NCBI GenBank assembly: GCA_038256565.1
Contig: JBBSKG010000030.1
Span: 1 to 22,961 of the forward strand
Direction of reading: 5' to 3'
Source of the DNA: JACOTK01 sp038256565
Lineage (GTDB): Bacteria; Actinomycetota; Acidimicrobiia; Acidimicrobiales; CADCSY01
DNA: 22,961 nt
Below the pieces are notes generated by a model. It did not search any database. It worked only from the letters and a program-made list of their open reading frames with translations, and was not told where the DNA came from. Made by a program: the position numbers and the translations under genes. This document shows, piece after piece, positions 7,916 to 14,805 of the stretch. Numbering within the stretch: position 1 is the first letter of the stretch; every line of letters starts with the position of its first letter.

Positions 7916-8304
7916 CGTTGGTTCGCAACGCGCCAAAGCCCACGACGACCTAAGGCCGCCCCCACCGCTACTGCGACCAATCCGGTGAGCATGGTGGCCA
8001 CCACATAACCCATTGCCAAGAGAGGCGAATCATCACCGACAAGCAGACTCGTCTCGACCGCGACAGCGGAGAACGTGGTGAACGAGCCGAGCAAGCCGCC
8101 GGCCACGAACGCCTTGGGCACGCGAGCATCGGAAGAACGCCGGCTCATGACTGCGAGAAAACAGCCCAGCACAAACGCACCCGAAACGTTGGCCGCGAAT
8201 GTCGGCCAGGGAAAGGTTCGCTTTCCTGTGTCGATCCATTGAGCGAGCCCGTAGCGGGCCAGCACACCCAGGACACCGCCAAAAGCGACAGCCAGGTATT
8301 CCAC
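7912..8304 (-). CDS. crcB: CrcB/Fluc fluoride channel subunit (first of a pair)
   Basis: This paralogue of the next gene downstream has GGVLGVLARYGL at the N-terminus, NVSGAFVLGCF in helix 2 and GGLLGSFTTFSAVAVE in helix 3. From the GTG at 8304 it is 130 residues, the normal family length. A longer frame opens at an ATG at 8397 and would add 31 residues including CSGCEKC. I favour 8304, because a GAGGAGG stretch lies about 12 bases upstream and the extension is outside the family. The stop overlaps the next crcB start by 4 bases. With its partner it would form a heterodimeric channel that protects enzymes from fluoride. The usp gene lies just upstream on the same strand. Confidence 0.92.
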   Translation of the reverse strand: MEYLAVAFGGVLGVLARYGLAQWIDTGKRTFPWPTFAANVSGAFVLGCFLAVMSRRSSDARVPKAFVAGGLLGSFTTFSAVAVETSLLVGDDSPLLAMGYVVATMLTGLVAVAVGAALGRRGLWRVANQR

Positions 8305-8419
8305 GCCTCGTCGACGGCCTCCTCGAACTCCCGAAGTCACCGTGGCATCTTGGCACTTCTCGCATCCGCTACACGGAATGAGGCCTAGAGCAGACATTCA
8401 GGGGCGGCAATGGCGCTCA

Positions 8420-8869
8420 TCACTTGCCCTCGTCCTGGTCCTGGTCGCGAACGACCACTACAGGGCAGAGCGCATGATGGACGCATTGGTTGCTCACCGA
8501 CCCGAGCAGCAAGCCGAGAAACCCGCCGTGACCCCGTGACCCAACCACCAACATGTCAGCGTCATGGGAAGAATCGATGAGTGCCGATGCAGGGTGACCA
8601 CCGATCACCCGTTGCTCGATCACGACATCACCAGCGCTATCACCAACGACCTTCCTCACCGCCTCGGCCAAGATGTCACCGGCAATGTTCTCACCCTCAC
8701 CGGGCAGGAAGACAGGCGACATCGACTCAAGCGGCGACACCTGGGAATACGCCAACCACGCGTGGACGGCAAGAACGGTCGCCTGACGGGCCTTGGCCTC
8801 ATCAATTGCCCATGCCAAGGCAGCCAGCGAACTTGCAGACCCATCGACCCCAACGACAATCTGACCCAT
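8420..8869 (-). CDS. Universal stress protein, ATP-binding UspA type
   Basis: This is a single-domain universal stress protein of 149 residues. It begins with the typical beta strand IVVGVDGSASSLAAL and ends with the ATP-loop pattern G-x2-G-x9-G-S (GSRGHGGFLGLLLGSVS) followed by PVVVVR, which marks the nucleotide-binding class. An in-frame start at 8971 exists, but the true start is one of two adjacent ATG codons at 8872 and 8869. TAGGAGG lies immediately upstream, and the second ATG has the better spacing. In actinobacteria such proteins are often induced by hypoxia or starvation. The promoter lies in the gap shared with ldhA, where inverted repeats are present. Confidence 0.93.
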   Translation of the reverse strand: MGQIVVGVDGSASSLAALAWAIDEAKARQATVLAVHAWLAYSQVSPLESMSPVFLPGEGENIAGDILAEAVRKVVGDSAGDVVIEQRVIGGHPASALIDSSHDADMLVVGSRGHGGFLGLLLGSVSNQCVHHALCPVVVVRDQDQDEGK

Positions 8870-8939
8870 CATGCCTCCTACTGTTGGCCTCACCTTGGTG
8901 GAAATCCTACTCGGGATGGGCGAGCACAGAGAAGATGCT

Positions 8940-8977
8940 CCAGGGTCAAAAGCCCTCACATTGAGGTCCAATGACCC
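8940..8977. promoter_or_regulatory. Candidate operator sites in the usp-ldhA divergent promoter region
   Basis: The 175-base gap 8870-9044 must hold both promoters. It contains CCAGGGTCAAA (8940-8950), an exact 11-base match to 7378-7388 upstream of acsA. That motif sits in the imperfect palindrome AGGGTCAAAAGCCCT (8942-8956). A second palindrome, GGTC-CAAT-GACC, spans 8965-8976. The three sites share a GGTC...CCC layout. The shared 11-mer contains TTGACC on the minus strand, so it might instead be a -35 element, though no clear -10 follows. Confidence 0.4.
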
Positions 8978-9044
8978 GGCCGCCGATGGGGAACCTTGAT
9001 AACAATTGAGATGACGAACCAGAATTCAACCAAAGTGAGGGCCC

Positions 9045-10031
9045 ATGCGCGTTGCCGTTTTCAGCACCATGTCCTACGACCGGGAATTTCTCAGCGAAGC
9101 CAACCGAAACGGCAACCATGGTATCGAGTTGTCCTGGTTTGAAACTCGGCTGAATGCGGCGACGGCACCACTTGCAGCCGGATACGACGGGGTTTGCGTC
9201 TTTGTGAACGACATTCTCGACGCCCCCACTATTGGGCAACTCGCGAACGGCGGCATCCGAACCATTGCCCTACGTTGTGCCGGTTTCAACAACGTAGACA
9301 TTGAGGCGGCTGATCGCCTTGGCATCGGAGTGACACGTGTGCCGACGTATTCGCCACATGCGGTGGCCGAACACACGATGGCGCTCATTCTCTGTCTCGA
9401 CCGCAACATCCATCGGGCCTACAACCGCGTACGAGAGGGGAACTTCTCCTTGCAACATCTCCTCGGTTTCGATCTCCAGGGGAAAACTGCCGGGGTGGTT
9501 GGAACGGGGGCGATCGGCAGCGTGGTCACACGTCTGTTGCTTGCCTTCGAGTGTGATGTTCTCGTTGCCGACCCCGATCCCAACCCTGATTGCCTCGCAG
9601 CAGGGGCCAAGCTCACGGCTCTCGACGATCTCCTCGCCACTGCTGACCTCGTGAGCCTGCACTGCCCCTTGACCCCTGAGACCTACCACCTCATTGACCA
9701 GCGAGCACTCTCGATGACGAAACCCGGCGTGATGCTCATAAACACCGGACGAGGAGCGCTCATCGACACCCTCGCCGTCATCGAAGGGCTGAAGAGTGGC
9801 CTCGTTGGCTCGCTCGGCCTCGACGTCTATGAAGAGGAAGGTGATCTCTTCTTCCAGGACCACTCGGAAGAAGTGCTGCAAGATGACACCTTCGCTCGAC
9901 TACTTACATTTCCGAATGTGCTTATCACTGGACACCAAGGGTTCTTCACCCGCGAAGCCATGCAACGCATAGCTGAAACCACTCTGAGCAATCTTGTCTC
10001 TGTGGCAGCAGGTCAAAAGACCCCCATCTAA
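9045..10031 (+). CDS. ldhA: D-lactate dehydrogenase (D-2-hydroxyacid dehydrogenase, LdhA type)
   Basis: This 328-residue enzyme aligns in layout with fermentative D-lactate dehydrogenase, which reduces pyruvate to D-lactate with NADH. It has the start MRVAVFSTMSYDREFL, the NAD-binding motif GTGAIG (153-158) and a catalytic triad of Arg236 (NTGRG), Glu265 (DVYEEE) and His297 (GHQGFFT). These numbers are one off the classic 235/264/296 set. The ATG at 9045 is preceded by GTGAGGG. It is divergent from usp and stands alone. Together with the acs-pdh operon nearby it suggests that this region manages pyruvate under changing redox or oxygen supply. The local G+C is as high as in the operon to its left and higher than everything to its right. 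Confidence 0.94.
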   Translation: MRVAVFSTMSYDREFLSEANRNGNHGIELSWFETRLNAATAPLAAGYDGVCVFVNDILDAPTIGQLANGGIRTIALRCAGFNNVDIEAADRLGIGVTRVPTYSPHAVAEHTMALILCLDRNIHRAYNRVREGNFSLQHLLGFDLQGKTAGVVGTGAIGSVVTRLLLAFECDVLVADPDPNPDCLAAGAKLTALDDLLATADLVSLHCPLTPETYHLIDQRALSMTKPGVMLINTGRGALIDTLAVIEGLKSGLVGSLGLDVYEEEGDLFFQDHSEEVLQDDTFARLLTFPNVLITGHQGFFTREAMQRIAETTLSNLVSVAAGQKTPI

Positions 10032-10119
10032 ATGTCGGAACGACCCTAACCCTCACGTCATCCCTTCCTCAAAATGACTCCATGTCTTTTTCACGGACGC
10101 AAGGATCAAGGTCGTGGAC

Positions 10120-10144
10120 AGTGGGTAGTGGGTAGTGGGTAGTG
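10120..10144. repeat. Tandem 7-bp repeat (agtgggt x3.5) in the ldhA-Gmad2 gap
   Basis: Three perfect copies of AGTGGGT plus a partial fourth lie in the 180-base gap 10032-10211. They are followed by an AT-rich stretch (10151-10200) that probably includes the promoter of the downstream pair, though no canonical -35/-10 pair stands out. The gap also marks the place where G+C drops. Confidence 0.8.
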
Positions 10145-10211
10145 TTCCATCTATAAATAGCTCACTATTAGTCTCGTAATTAAACCGTCTCTTCATAACA
10201 AAAGGAACCGC

Positions 10212-10946
10212 ATGCCACAACATCGTCGTTCAGGCTCGTCTCGTCCTGTCCTTAGGATCAGTCTGGTCATGGTATTGGTAATAGCAGCACTCGGAATTGG
10301 CTATGTCGTTGGTGACAACAACGACGATGAAGGCCAAGCGGTCTCGTCGGGCTCTGCATCATCGACCAGTTCCACCTCAACGAGTTCGACCCCGACATCT
10401 ATAACCGACACATCTACCGCTGTGTGGCCTTTTGCTAACAGCACCACTCGTTACACCGACCCTCTTGATGCAGCGCGAAGTTTCGCCACCGAGTTTGTTG
10501 GGTTCAAAAATCCAGCCGTAGGTGCGTTTAACCAAGGCGATGAGCGTTCGGGTGAAGTCGAAATTAGAACCAAGATTTCCGCACCAACGACCGTGTTCGT
10601 TCGACAGATGAGTGACGACACGTGGTGGGTATTGAGTTCGACGACTTCCAATATTGTCGTGGACAAACCTGCCACTGGTGCTCTTATCACCTCGCCTATT
10701 CGCGTCAGCGGCCAAGCCTCAGCCTTTGAGGGGACTGTCGACGTCGAAGTCCGCCAAGACGGTTCAAAAACACCAATCGGCAAAGGATTTGTAACGGGAA
10801 ATGGAGGGGCTGATCTTGGTCCTTTCAATGGTGAAATCACCTTCTCGGAGCCTACCGAAGCGTATGGAACACTGGTCTTTTTCACTACAAGCGCCGAGGA
10901 TGGAAATATCAACGAATCAGGGGTCATGCGCATCCGCTTCCGGTAG
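10212..10946 (+). CDS. Membrane-anchored Gmad2-domain protein
   Basis: This is a 244-residue exported protein. A single hydrophobic segment (about residues 14-33, ISLVMVLVIAALGIGYVVG) would anchor it with the bulk outside the cell. A Ser/Thr-rich linker follows (about 44-72). A middle domain (about 75-155) contains an EFVGFKNP segment, and a C-terminal immunoglobulin-like Gmad2 domain spans about 155-244 (ALITSPIRVSGQASAFEGTV...). Gmad2 domains occur in Gram-positive spore germination and cell-surface proteins. Their ligands are mostly unknown. The ATG at 10212 has AAAGGA five bases upstream. Its gene lies 35 bases before an MMPL transporter gene, so the two are probably co-transcribed and may act together at the envelope. 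Domain call is fairly firm; function unknown. Confidence 0.85.
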   Translation: MPQHRRSGSSRPVLRISLVMVLVIAALGIGYVVGDNNDDEGQAVSSGSASSTSSTSTSSTPTSITDTSTAVWPFANSTTRYTDPLDAARSFATEFVGFKNPAVGAFNQGDERSGEVEIRTKISAPTTVFVRQMSDDTWWVLSSTTSNIVVDKPATGALITSPIRVSGQASAFEGTVDVEVRQDGSKTPIGKGFVTGNGGADLGPFNGEITFSEPTEAYGTLVFFTTSAEDGNINESGVMRIRFR

Positions 10947-10952
10947 GATCAC

Positions 10953-10966
10953 GGGTGTTATCACCC
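10953..10966 (+). other. Small hairpin just before the MMPL ribosome binding site
   Basis: GGGTG-TTAT-CACCC is a perfect 5-bp stem with a 4-base loop in the 35-base spacer between the two genes. It ends 3 bases before CTGGAGG and 15 bases before the GTG. No U-tract follows, so it is not a typical terminator. It might tune translation of the second gene. Confidence 0.35.
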
Positions 10967-10981
10967 CCTGGAGGTACCTAA

Positions 10982-13315
10982 GTGTTCGCTCGCCTTGGCC
11001 GTTGGTGTCATGATCACCGCCGCATCGTCGTTGGTTTGTGGATAGTTGGTCTGATGCTCTTAGGCGGAGTGTCATCGTTTGTTGGAACTGACTTTCGCGA
11101 TGAATTCAATCTTCCCGATAGTGAGAGTCGCGATGGCTTTGACATTCTGGAAAAAGATTTTGGCGGCCAAGGGACTGGTCAGCCTGGGACAATCGTTTTC
11201 CTGGCAGATCAAGGGGTAAACGACCCCAAAGTAAAGGCTTCCATGCAGGCCTGGTTCACCAAGGTAGATGCCCTTCCTGACATCAAAGTCACAAGCCCCT
11301 ATTCGAGAGAGGGCGGTCTCCAAATCGCCCGGACTGGGCCCCGTGCAGGCGAAATCGCCTTTGCAGCCATTGAGGTTCCTTATGACACGAGTTTCGAAGA
11401 TGCTCAGGAAATCAGAAAGGCCATAATTGCCGACCAACCTAAACTGGCTGGCGTTCAAAGCGAGCTGGGTGGGGTAATCCTCGCCGAGTTTGAACAGCCG
11501 TCGTCAGAAATGCTTGGTCTTGCTTTTGCCATATTCATCTTGATCGTTGCCTTTGGTTCGGTCATGGCCATGGGTCTTCCCATCGGCGTAGCACTAGCTG
11601 GCATAGGTATCGGTGTCATCATCATCGGTTTATTGTCCCAACTCGTGGCAATGCCTGAGTTCGCCAGCATCATCGCCGTGATGATAGGTCTCGGAGTAGG
11701 CATCGATTACGCATTGTTTATTGTGACTCGATTCCGTGAGGGTCTCCACCACAACCACAGTGTTGGCGAATCGGTGGCAATCGCTATTGACACCTCAGGG
11801 CGAGCAGTAGCTTTTGCTGGAGTAACAGTGATCATCAGCTTGTTGGGCATGGTCGTAATGGGTGTTGGCTTCGTTACAGGCATGGCAATAGCGGCAGCCA
11901 CGGTCGTCCTTGTGACAGTGGCTGCGTCACTCACGTTGTTGCCTGCCCTACTTGGTTTTGTGGGTACCCGGGTCGAGGTCACAAGGTGGCGCGGGATCAT
12001 CGCTGCAGGCCTGGCCTCTATTGCCCTCATCGGGGTGGCACTCAAGATTCAACCACTAACCATTGGAGCTCCACTGGCAGTCGTGGTCATCGTTGCTGGG
12101 GTTGCATTCGCTCCCTTGAAAAAGGAAGTTCCTCGTCGAGAAGTTAAACCCGTGCGCGAGACCCCGCAATACCGTTGGAGCCGTTTCGTGCAGCATCACT
12201 CCTGGGCTTCCGTATTCCTCGGGGTACTAATTCTTGTAGTGATGGCGATCCCAGTGTTCAGCTTGCGGCTCGGTTTCTCTGACGAGGGAAATGCCCCTGA
12301 AGAGTCCTCAACCCGTAAAGCTTATGACCTCCTTGCAGAGGGTTTCGGACCAGGCTTTAACGGTCCATTCCTCGTCGTGACCGAACTGCCCAACGGCGCA
12401 AAATCAAATGAACTCGCCAAAATAACCAAGGCCCTTTCCGGTGCTAAGGGAATTGCCTTCGCCTCACCAGCGGTACCAAACGACCCGACTAATCCAACTG
12501 CAGTGCTTTGGCGAGTGATTCCTACGACCGCACCCCAAGACGAAGCAACGACCCAGCTCGTTTCTCGACTCCGAAATGAAGTGCTGCCACCCGTTGAAGT
12601 CGGAACTGGCCTTGACGTCTTTGTGACAGGAAGCGTCCCAGTAGGGGTGGACTTTTCATCCTATTTAGGGTCACGTCTACCTTGGTTCTTTATGGCCGTC
12701 TTGAGTCTTTCGTTTCTCTTGCTTATGGCAGTTTTCCGCTCGCTGCTTGTTCCACTCAAGGCAGTAGTGATGAACCTCTTGTCAATCGGAGCATCCTACG
12801 GACTCGTTATCGCCTTGTTCCAATGGGGATGGCTAGGAGACATAACGGGTATAGAACCTGCCCCCATCGAGCCATTCATCCCCATGATGCTCTTTGCCAT
12901 CGTGTTTGGTTTGTCGATGGACTACGAAGTCTTCCTTCTGTCGCGCATACGTGAAGAATGGGTGCGTACCGGCGACAGTCGTGAATCAGTGGCTGATGGT
13001 TTGGCTGCAACAGCCAAGGTCATCACTGCGGCTGCCGCAATCATGGTGTTCGTCTTCGGGAGTTTTTTATTGGAAGCCGACCGGATACCCAAACTCATGG
13101 GGGTCGGTCTTGCCAGCGCAGTGCTGCTAGATGCCACAATCGTGCGCATGCTGTTGGTGCCGGCAACCATGGAGTTGCTCGGCGACCGCAACTGGTGGCT
13201 TCCCCGTTGGCTCGACCGTCTCTTGCCCACTATCAATGTCGAAGGAGACGCTGAAGACGTAAACGAAGAGCTAGAAATAGACCTCTTGGGAGAAGGTTCC
13301 GACCTCGTTCGATAG
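10982..13315 (+). CDS. MMPL-family (RND superfamily) transporter
   Basis: This 777-residue membrane protein has the two-fold RND layout: an N-terminal helix (about 13-34), a large extracytoplasmic loop, and a block of five or six helices (about 177-330). A second extracytoplasmic loop (about 425-545) and a final helix block (about 550-725) follow. Both halves carry the paired Asp-Tyr motif of MmpL proton relay helices: GIDYALFIVTRFREG (Asp242-Tyr243) and SMDYEVFLLSRIREEW (Asp647-Tyr648). MMPL proteins export lipids, glycolipids, polyketides or hopanoids by proton motive force. The GTG at 10982 has GGAGG at a good distance. It follows the Gmad2 protein gene and converges on the nitroreductase gene with a 10-base gap. 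The substrate is not deducible. Confidence 0.94.
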   Translation: MFARLGRWCHDHRRIVVGLWIVGLMLLGGVSSFVGTDFRDEFNLPDSESRDGFDILEKDFGGQGTGQPGTIVFLADQGVNDPKVKASMQAWFTKVDALPDIKVTSPYSREGGLQIARTGPRAGEIAFAAIEVPYDTSFEDAQEIRKAIIADQPKLAGVQSELGGVILAEFEQPSSEMLGLAFAIFILIVAFGSVMAMGLPIGVALAGIGIGVIIIGLLSQLVAMPEFASIIAVMIGLGVGIDYALFIVTRFREGLHHNHSVGESVAIAIDTSGRAVAFAGVTVIISLLGMVVMGVGFVTGMAIAAATVVLVTVAASLTLLPALLGFVGTRVEVTRWRGIIAAGLASIALIGVALKIQPLTIGAPLAVVVIVAGVAFAPLKKEVPRREVKPVRETPQYRWSRFVQHHSWASVFLGVLILVVMAIPVFSLRLGFSDEGNAPEESSTRKAYDLLAEGFGPGFNGPFLVVTELPNGAKSNELAKITKALSGAKGIAFASPAVPNDPTNPTAVLWRVIPTTAPQDEATTQLVSRLRNEVLPPVEVGTGLDVFVTGSVPVGVDFSSYLGSRLPWFFMAVLSLSFLLLMAVFRSLLVPLKAVVMNLLSIGASYGLVIALFQWGWLGDITGIEPAPIEPFIPMMLFAIVFGLSMDYEVFLLSRIREEWVRTGDSRESVADGLAATAKVITAAAAIMVFVFGSFLLEADRIPKLMGVGLASAVLLDATIVRMLLVPATMELLGDRNWWLPRWLDRLLPTINVEGDAEDVNEELEIDLLGEGSDLVR

Positions 13316-13333
13316 TGGCTTGGTCCTACCACT
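13314..13333. terminator. Weak stem-loop between convergent genes
   Basis: AGTGG at 13314-13318 and CCACT at 13329-13333 could pair across a 10-base loop. They span the stop codon of the MMPL gene and the end of the nitroreductase gene. There is no U-tract in either direction, so it is at best a weak bidirectional signal. Confidence 0.25.
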
Positions 13334-14039
13334 GATTTCGATGAATAACCTCAGAATAAGGGCGGCGGGGCCGGGTAGCGGCTGAGTGTCCAGGTTCGTC
13401 TGGGGCCGGATACCCCAAAGCAAGCGCACCAAGAACTCGGTATTCAGATGGCACACCGAAGGCTTCAAGTATGGCTTGTTCTCGATCGAAGAGCCCGAAG
13501 AACAAGCCAGCCAGGTTTTCATCGACGATGCTCAACAGAGTGGCCATAACCCCCATGCCGCCATCGACCCACCAATACGGGACCGTCCAAGCAGATTCAT
13601 CTAGAGGTTCAGCTATTTGCTTCACCTTGTATGTGCCAAAGATTCGTTGCACCAGCCTTCGCCTGGCACAACAGGACCTGCATCTAATTGAGCGCCGCCT
13701 ATCGGCGGACGCTCCTAGCCCACTGGCCACCTTGTCAGCTTCGCTGTAACGCAAGCTGTAGGCGCTCGGCAACACCACTGGGATCAACAACACGGGGGCA
13801 TCGAACAATCCCTGCCAGCGAAACATCGATCGCTTGTGTGAGTCAGGAAAGCTAAGTGACCAGAAACGCTCAATTGATGAAGGCGTGTCGAGCACAAGCA
13901 CCTCAAGGCTTTGCGTAAAACCTGCCGAAGGCCCCCGAAACAGAGCGTGAAGCACTCGATCAAGAACATCTGGCTCGATAGGCAAAGAGCTAAAAGCTCG
14001 AACCATACGGCGACGAGCAAGCGCCTCCCTGAGTTCCAA
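13326..14039 (-). CDS. Nitroreductase-family protein carrying a 38-residue inserted element
   Basis: This 237-residue protein resembles the actinobacterial flavin-binding nitroreductase family. Visible features are the start ELREALARRRMVRAF, RGPSAGFTQSLEVLVLD, VPYWWVDGGMGVMATLLS with GLFFGLFD, ALALGYPAPDE, and the C-terminal RRPYSEVIHRNQW. Members are about 200 residues in my recollection. The extra length is one block, residues 109-146 (GASADRRR...IAEPL), encoded by the repeat at 13601-13718. Removing 114 bases between the two CTAG sites would give S-G-L-D-E-S-A-W, a natural-looking junction. The block is Arg/Cys-rich, unlike the rest, and lies just before the conserved VPYWWVD. The start is TTG at 14039, six bases after the upstream stop, supported by the family N-terminus. 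Activity is uncertain; the gene may be functional or be starting to decay. Confidence 0.88.
   Translation of the reverse strand: MELREALARRRMVRAFSSLPIEPDVLDRVLHALFRGPSAGFTQSLEVLVLDTPSSIERFWSLSFPDSHKRSMFRWQGLFDAPVLLIPVVLPSAYSLRYSEADKVASGLGASADRRRSIRCRSCCARRRLVQRIFGTYKVKQIAEPLDESAWTVPYWWVDGGMGVMATLLSIVDENLAGLFFGLFDREQAILEAFGVPSEYRVLGALALGYPAPDEPGHSAATRPRRPYSEVIHRNQW
13601..13718 (+). repeat. Structured interspersed element, copy 1 (inside nitroreductase gene)
   Basis: The element is bounded by CTAG on both sides (13601-13604 and 13715-13718), which looks like a 4-base target duplication of the YTAR type. It shares long blocks with the copy at 20649-20767: GAGGTTCAGC, TTCACCTTGT, GATTCGTT, CTTCGCCTG, ACAGGACCTG and ATCTAAT. 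It folds into a first hairpin (13646-13672: GTTG, CCAG, loop, CTGG, CAAC) and a strong second hairpin (13690-13714: GAGCGCCGCC, loop TATC, GGCGG, bulged A, CGCTC). Net insertion is 114 bases, 38 codons, with no stop in the host frame. Confidence 0.82.
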
Positions 14040-14042
14040 ATC

Positions 14043-14747
14043 TTAGATAGCGGGCTTGGCCTTCTTGGCCAGGTCTTCCGCCATGGCCCAACCGCAAGCA
14101 ACCAATGCGTCGCCCCGCTCGGCCTTAACATCATCGAAGAACCCAACAATGTCTGCATCAATTGCGTCGAATTTCAAGCTCTCGTGATCAATCGCACAGC
14201 CTGGTCCACCGTCACCACGGGCGATGAACTCTCGATCGAGATACTCACCGTCAACCCCAAATCGCTTGGCAAGACGTCGGCCCCATGCCCGCTCCTCACC
14301 AGTCGCCTTGTGGCCTGGGCGTGGCACTACGTCTTCGAGCTTGATAAAGATCTTGAAAGCGTCGAAACCCGATGGACTCAAGAAACGGGTGCCCACCAAT
14401 ACGTCTTCATCAGGAAACGCCATAACCGAGCGGCGGAATTGATCAGCCATCAGAGCCTTGAGCACCTCTTGGCGCTTTGCTGTGCGCTTGATTGAAGCCA
14501 TGCCGATTACCACAGCAGGGGTACCACCGATGCGCTCAAGGGTGCAGAAAGAAAAGCCCTGTAGCACGCCGTTATTTCTGGCAATACTTACAAGCACCCA
14601 AGCCTCAGCCTGCTTAGACAACAGGCCTATGTCGTAGCGTGCAGGCCCGTCGGTGCAGATGTCGCCCATCTCGGCAAGCTCTGCATCGCTTAGTGAAGTG
14701 CAATCTTTGGTCTCGACGTCGATCGGCATTTTTATGTTTCCCGTCAC
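14043..14747 (-). CDS. Conserved protein of unknown function, possibly GNAT-like
   Basis: This 234-residue soluble protein has no motif I can assign with confidence. The central segment (about residues 48-125, AWVLVSIARNNGVLQGFSFC ... MADQFRRSVMAFPDEDVLVG) has the alternating strand and helix pattern seen in GNAT acyltransferases. I do not see a clear acetyl-CoA pyrophosphate loop, so this is only a suggestion. The C-terminal half includes PRPGHKATGEERAWGRRLAKRFGV, which looks strongly conserved. The start is GTG at 14747, or ATG at 14729, which removes six residues. It follows dnaE by 58 bases and precedes the nitroreductase gene by 3 bases, so it is probably in the dnaE transcript. No membrane segment or signal peptide is seen. 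Confidence 0.85.
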   Translation of the reverse strand: MTGNIKMPIDVETKDCTSLSDAELAEMGDICTDGPARYDIGLLSKQAEAWVLVSIARNNGVLQGFSFCTLERIGGTPAVVIGMASIKRTAKRQEVLKALMADQFRRSVMAFPDEDVLVGTRFLSPSGFDAFKIFIKLEDVVPRPGHKATGEERAWGRRLAKRFGVDGEYLDREFIARGDGGPGCAIDHESLKFDAIDADIVGFFDDVKAERGDALVACGWAMAEDLAKKAKPAI

Positions 14748-14805
14748 TCGACACCCAATGGTTGTGGCTCTACTAGTTCACCGCGTGAAGGGGTGTTCGT
14801 GCAAC

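Noticed and set aside
8310..8430. Possible fluoride riboswitch upstream of the crcB pair (minus strand shows GTGATGAGCGCC)
   Set aside because: The beginning resembles the motif, but the closing TGATG...CTC strand and the pseudoknot partner are missing. The match overlaps the end of the usp coding sequence.
13911..14495. Plus-strand reading frame of 194 codons across the nitroreductase and unknown-protein genes
   Set aside because: It crosses two real genes on the other strand and has no start signal or domain.
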